Positions 20,735-22,479 of a stretch of DNA of 22,479 nucleotides are shown here, piece by piece. Origin of the DNA: Candidatus Jidaibacter sp. (lineage in GTDB: Bacteria; Pseudomonadota; Alphaproteobacteria; Rickettsiales; Midichloriaceae); contig JAJTHY010000105.1 of NCBI GenBank assembly GCA_021298045.1, forward strand, positions 1 to 22,479. The letters are read 5' to 3'. Position 1 is the first letter of the stretch, and each line of letters starts with the position of its first letter. The notes under the pieces were generated by a model that saw only the letters and a list, made by a program, of their open reading frames with translations, ran no database searches and was not told the DNA's origin. The position numbers were made by a program, and so were the translations under genes.

Positions 20735-22324
20735 CTATACGCTCATACTAGTATTAGATGCCTGACCATACAAGTATTTTTTGCCAAATTCACTAATGCT
20801 ATTAACTAAGCTATCCCCATACCCGCTGAAGTATAAGGCACCAGTGCAAATAGCAGTAGATGATACCATAATTGCCAGGATAGAAGTTTTTGGATAAACT
20901 GAATAATAATATAAAAGTTTTCCTTTGCAAGTTAGGTAATCATATGCAGTTTTTTCATTATTATCTTTTGCATTAACATCAGCTCCTTTGTCTAAGAGTG
21001 CCTTAACTATTTCTAGATGGCCTTTCTCAGCAGCCAAGTGCAGAGGTGTTTTGCCATATTCATCTTGTGCATCAACATCAGCTTTTTTGTCTGCGAGCAG
21101 TGCCGTAACTATTTCTAGATGGCCTTTCTCAGCAGCCAAGTGCAGAGGTGTGTAGCCAGCTTTATCTTTTGCATTAACATCAGCTTTTTTGTCTGCGAGC
21201 AGTGCCGTAACTATTTCTAGATAGCCCTCAAAAGCAGCCAAGTGCAGAAGTGGTTTTTCATATTTATCTTCTGCATTAAAATCAGCTCCTTTGTCTAAGA
21301 GTGCCTTAACTATTTCTAAGTATAAGGGTGCATTAACTCCTCCTAGATAGCTGTGCCTAGTAGCCAAGCCCAGAGCTGTGTGGCCATCCTTATCTTTTGC
21401 ATTAACATTAGCTCCTTCGTCTAAGAGTGCCTTAACTATTTCTAGATGACCTTTCATAGCAGCCAAGCGCAGAGGTGTGCGGTCATCCTTATCTTTTGCA
21501 TTAACATCAGCTTTTTTTTCTAAGAGTTCCTTAACTATTTTTAGATTGCCTCCTATAACAGCAAAGTGCAGAAGTAGTTTTTCACATTCATCTTCTGCAT
21601 TAAAATCATCTCCTTTGTCTAAGAGTGCCTTAAATATTCCTATATTGCCTACCATAGCAGCCAAGTGCAGAGGTGTGCGGTCACCATTATCTTTTGCATT
21701 AAAATCAGCTCCTTTGTCTGAGAGTGCCTTAACTATTTCTAGGCATAAGGATGCATTAACTTCTCCTAGATTGAGGTTCCAAATAACCAAGTGCAGAGGT
21801 GTTTTGCCATCCTTATCTTTTGCATTAACATCAGCTTTTTCGTCTGCGAGCAGTGCCGTAACTATTTCTAGATGGCCTACCAAAGCAGCCAAGTGCAGAG
21901 GTGTGTAGAGACGGTGAGTTTTTGCATCAACATCAGCTTTTTTGTTTAAGAGTGCCTTAACTATTTCTAGCTTGTTTTCCAAAACAGCCGAGTGCAGAGG
22001 TGTGTAGCAAATTTTATTTTTTGCATTAACATCAGCTTTTTCGTTTGCGAGCAGTGCCGTAACTATTTCTAGATGGCCTTTCTCAGCAGCAAAGTGCAGA
22101 GGTGTTTTGCCAACTTTATCTTGTGCATTAACGTTAGCTTTGTTTTCTAAGAGTTCCGTAACTATTTCTAGATGGCCTTTCTCAGCAGCCAAGTGCAGAG
22201 GTGTTTTGCCATATTCATCTTGTGCATTAACATCAGCTCTTTGCTTCAAGGCTTGCATTAATCGTTCTATATTTCCCTTTTTCGCAGCCTCTAGTAACGC
22301 GTTATTTAATTTCTCTTTTGCCAT
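20735..22324 (-). CDS. Ankyrin-repeat protein with C-terminal membrane segment
   Basis: Starting at the ATG at 22324 the protein has 529 residues. After MAKEKLNNALLEAAKKGN come 13 ankyrin repeats of about 33 residues with the consensus TPLHLAAEKGHLEIVKALL then ADVNAKD. Repeats 6 and 10 each carry the same extra segment (LGEVNASLCLEIVKAL and LGGVNAPLYLEIVKAL), a sign of block duplication. The C-terminus holds a hydrophobic helix (ILAIMVSSTAICTGALYF) and a short polar tail. Ankyrin proteins bind other proteins; in Rickettsiales large ones are often secreted to the host. The membrane segment suggests it is anchored in a bacterial or host membrane. No N-terminal signal peptide is present. A strong promoter lies just upstream and excludes the GTG at 22372 and the ATG at 22354 as starts. 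Confidence 0.93.
   Translation of the reverse strand: MAKEKLNNALLEAAKKGNIERLMQALKQRADVNAQDEYGKTPLHLAAEKGHLEIVTELLENKANVNAQDKVGKTPLHFAAEKGHLEIVTALLANEKADVNAKNKICYTPLHSAVLENKLEIVKALLNKKADVDAKTHRLYTPLHLAALVGHLEIVTALLADEKADVNAKDKDGKTPLHLVIWNLNLGEVNASLCLEIVKALSDKGADFNAKDNGDRTPLHLAAMVGNIGIFKALLDKGDDFNAEDECEKLLLHFAVIGGNLKIVKELLEKKADVNAKDKDDRTPLRLAAMKGHLEIVKALLDEGANVNAKDKDGHTALGLATRHSYLGGVNAPLYLEIVKALLDKGADFNAEDKYEKPLLHLAAFEGYLEIVTALLADKKADVNAKDKAGYTPLHLAAEKGHLEIVTALLADKKADVDAQDEYGKTPLHLAAEKGHLEIVKALLDKGADVNAKDNNEKTAYDYLTCKGKLLYYYSVYPKTSILAIMVSSTAICTGALYFSGYGDSLVNSISEFGKKYLYGQASNTSMSV
20950..22262 (-). repeat. Tandem ankyrin-coding repeats (about 99-bp period)
   Basis: Thirteen DNA units of mostly 99-102 bp encode the ankyrin repeats. 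Some neighbouring units are nearly identical at DNA level, for example CTATTTCTAGATGGCCTTTC followed by CAGCAGCCAAGTGCAGAGGT. This points to recent unit duplication or gene conversion. Confidence 0.9.
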
Positions 22325-22354
22325 AATTTCTTTCTTTTTAAACTTATAGCGCAT

Positions 22355-22382
22355 ATTATAGAGTAAAAACACATAAAGTCAA
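22355..22382 (-). promoter_or_regulatory. Sigma70-type promoter of the ankyrin gene
   Basis: On the minus strand TTGACT (22377-22382) and a perfect TATAAT (22355-22360) are 16 bp apart. Transcription would start near 22348, leaving a leader of about 24 bases with an A/G-rich ribosome binding region (AAAGAAAG) before the ATG at 22324. It is the best promoter match in the window. Confidence 0.8.
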
Positions 22383-22479
22383 GATAATATAATAACCAAC
22401 CATACTCCCCGACATTATAGCTGCATGGCAGGTAATATCTGGCATGCAAGCCGCTTAATTATGTCTGCGCCCTGAATTA

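Noticed and set aside
20950..22262. CRISPR array
   Set aside because: The regular spacing of about 99 bp comes from ankyrin repeats in one open frame; there are no short identical repeats with unique spacers.
21477..22349. Plus-strand ORFs opposite the ankyrin gene
   Set aside because: They are repetitive shadows of the ankyrin repeats with Ser/Ala-rich periodic composition.
22325..22372. Upstream starts (GTG 22372, ATG 22354) for the ankyrin gene
   Set aside because: They overlap or precede the -10 box of a near-consensus promoter.

Overview
The window looks like a chromosome segment of an obligately intracellular alphaproteobacterium of the order Rickettsiales. The evidence is AT-rich DNA, a reduced housekeeping gene set, two ankyrin-repeat proteins, a fragment of an alphaproteobacterial gene transfer agent (GTA) head cluster, an alphaproteobacterial FliX-type flagellar regulator, a mitofilin/Mic60-like gene next to hemY, and many palindromic repeats between genes. 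The FliX homologue suggests a lineage that kept flagellar genes (Midichloriaceae-like). That placement is inference; no rRNA is present to confirm it.

Layout. 1-340: long dispersed repeat, copy 1. 338-2676 (minus): gltX, then a fliX-like gene and a small secreted protein. 2799-6716 (plus): a small unknown protein, a degenerate ankyrin protein, a quinone oxidoreductase, and a membrane PAS-domain protein whose C-terminus runs into a repeat. 6672-7225: repeats, including copy 2 of the long repeat. 7259-9001 (minus): a large coiled-coil protein with a hydrophobic C-terminus, a possible host-interaction protein. 9129-14327: HK97/GTA-type head genes (portal, prohead protease, major capsid, head-tail connector, head closure, tail terminator). 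This cluster is interrupted by an antisense EVE-domain gene, a tRNA-Val and palindromic repeats. 14637-15943: small membrane protein, His-rich OmpA/Pal-like lipoprotein-type protein, and a very short tatA. 15944-16679: gene-free mosaic of repeat modules, with a nested inverted repeat of about 195 bp. 16680-20581: rnhB (minus), a divergent octaprenyl diphosphate synthase, a Mic60-like/hemY pair and tRNA-Arg (minus). 20735-22324 (minus): 13-repeat ankyrin protein with its own strong sigma70-type promoter and a C-terminal membrane segment.

How it works together. Housekeeping genes (translation, quinone chain, RNA-DNA repair, Tat export, inner-membrane organisation) are mixed with probable host-interaction genes (ankyrins, coiled-coil protein) and a capsid-only remnant of a phage-like system. 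There is no terminase, integrase, tail or lysis gene, so the head cluster is not a complete prophage. The most striking theme is the repeat family. Its modules sit directly at the 3' ends of most genes, provide stop codons or C-terminal residues to at least two proteins, and have been cut, inverted and recombined into a mosaic.
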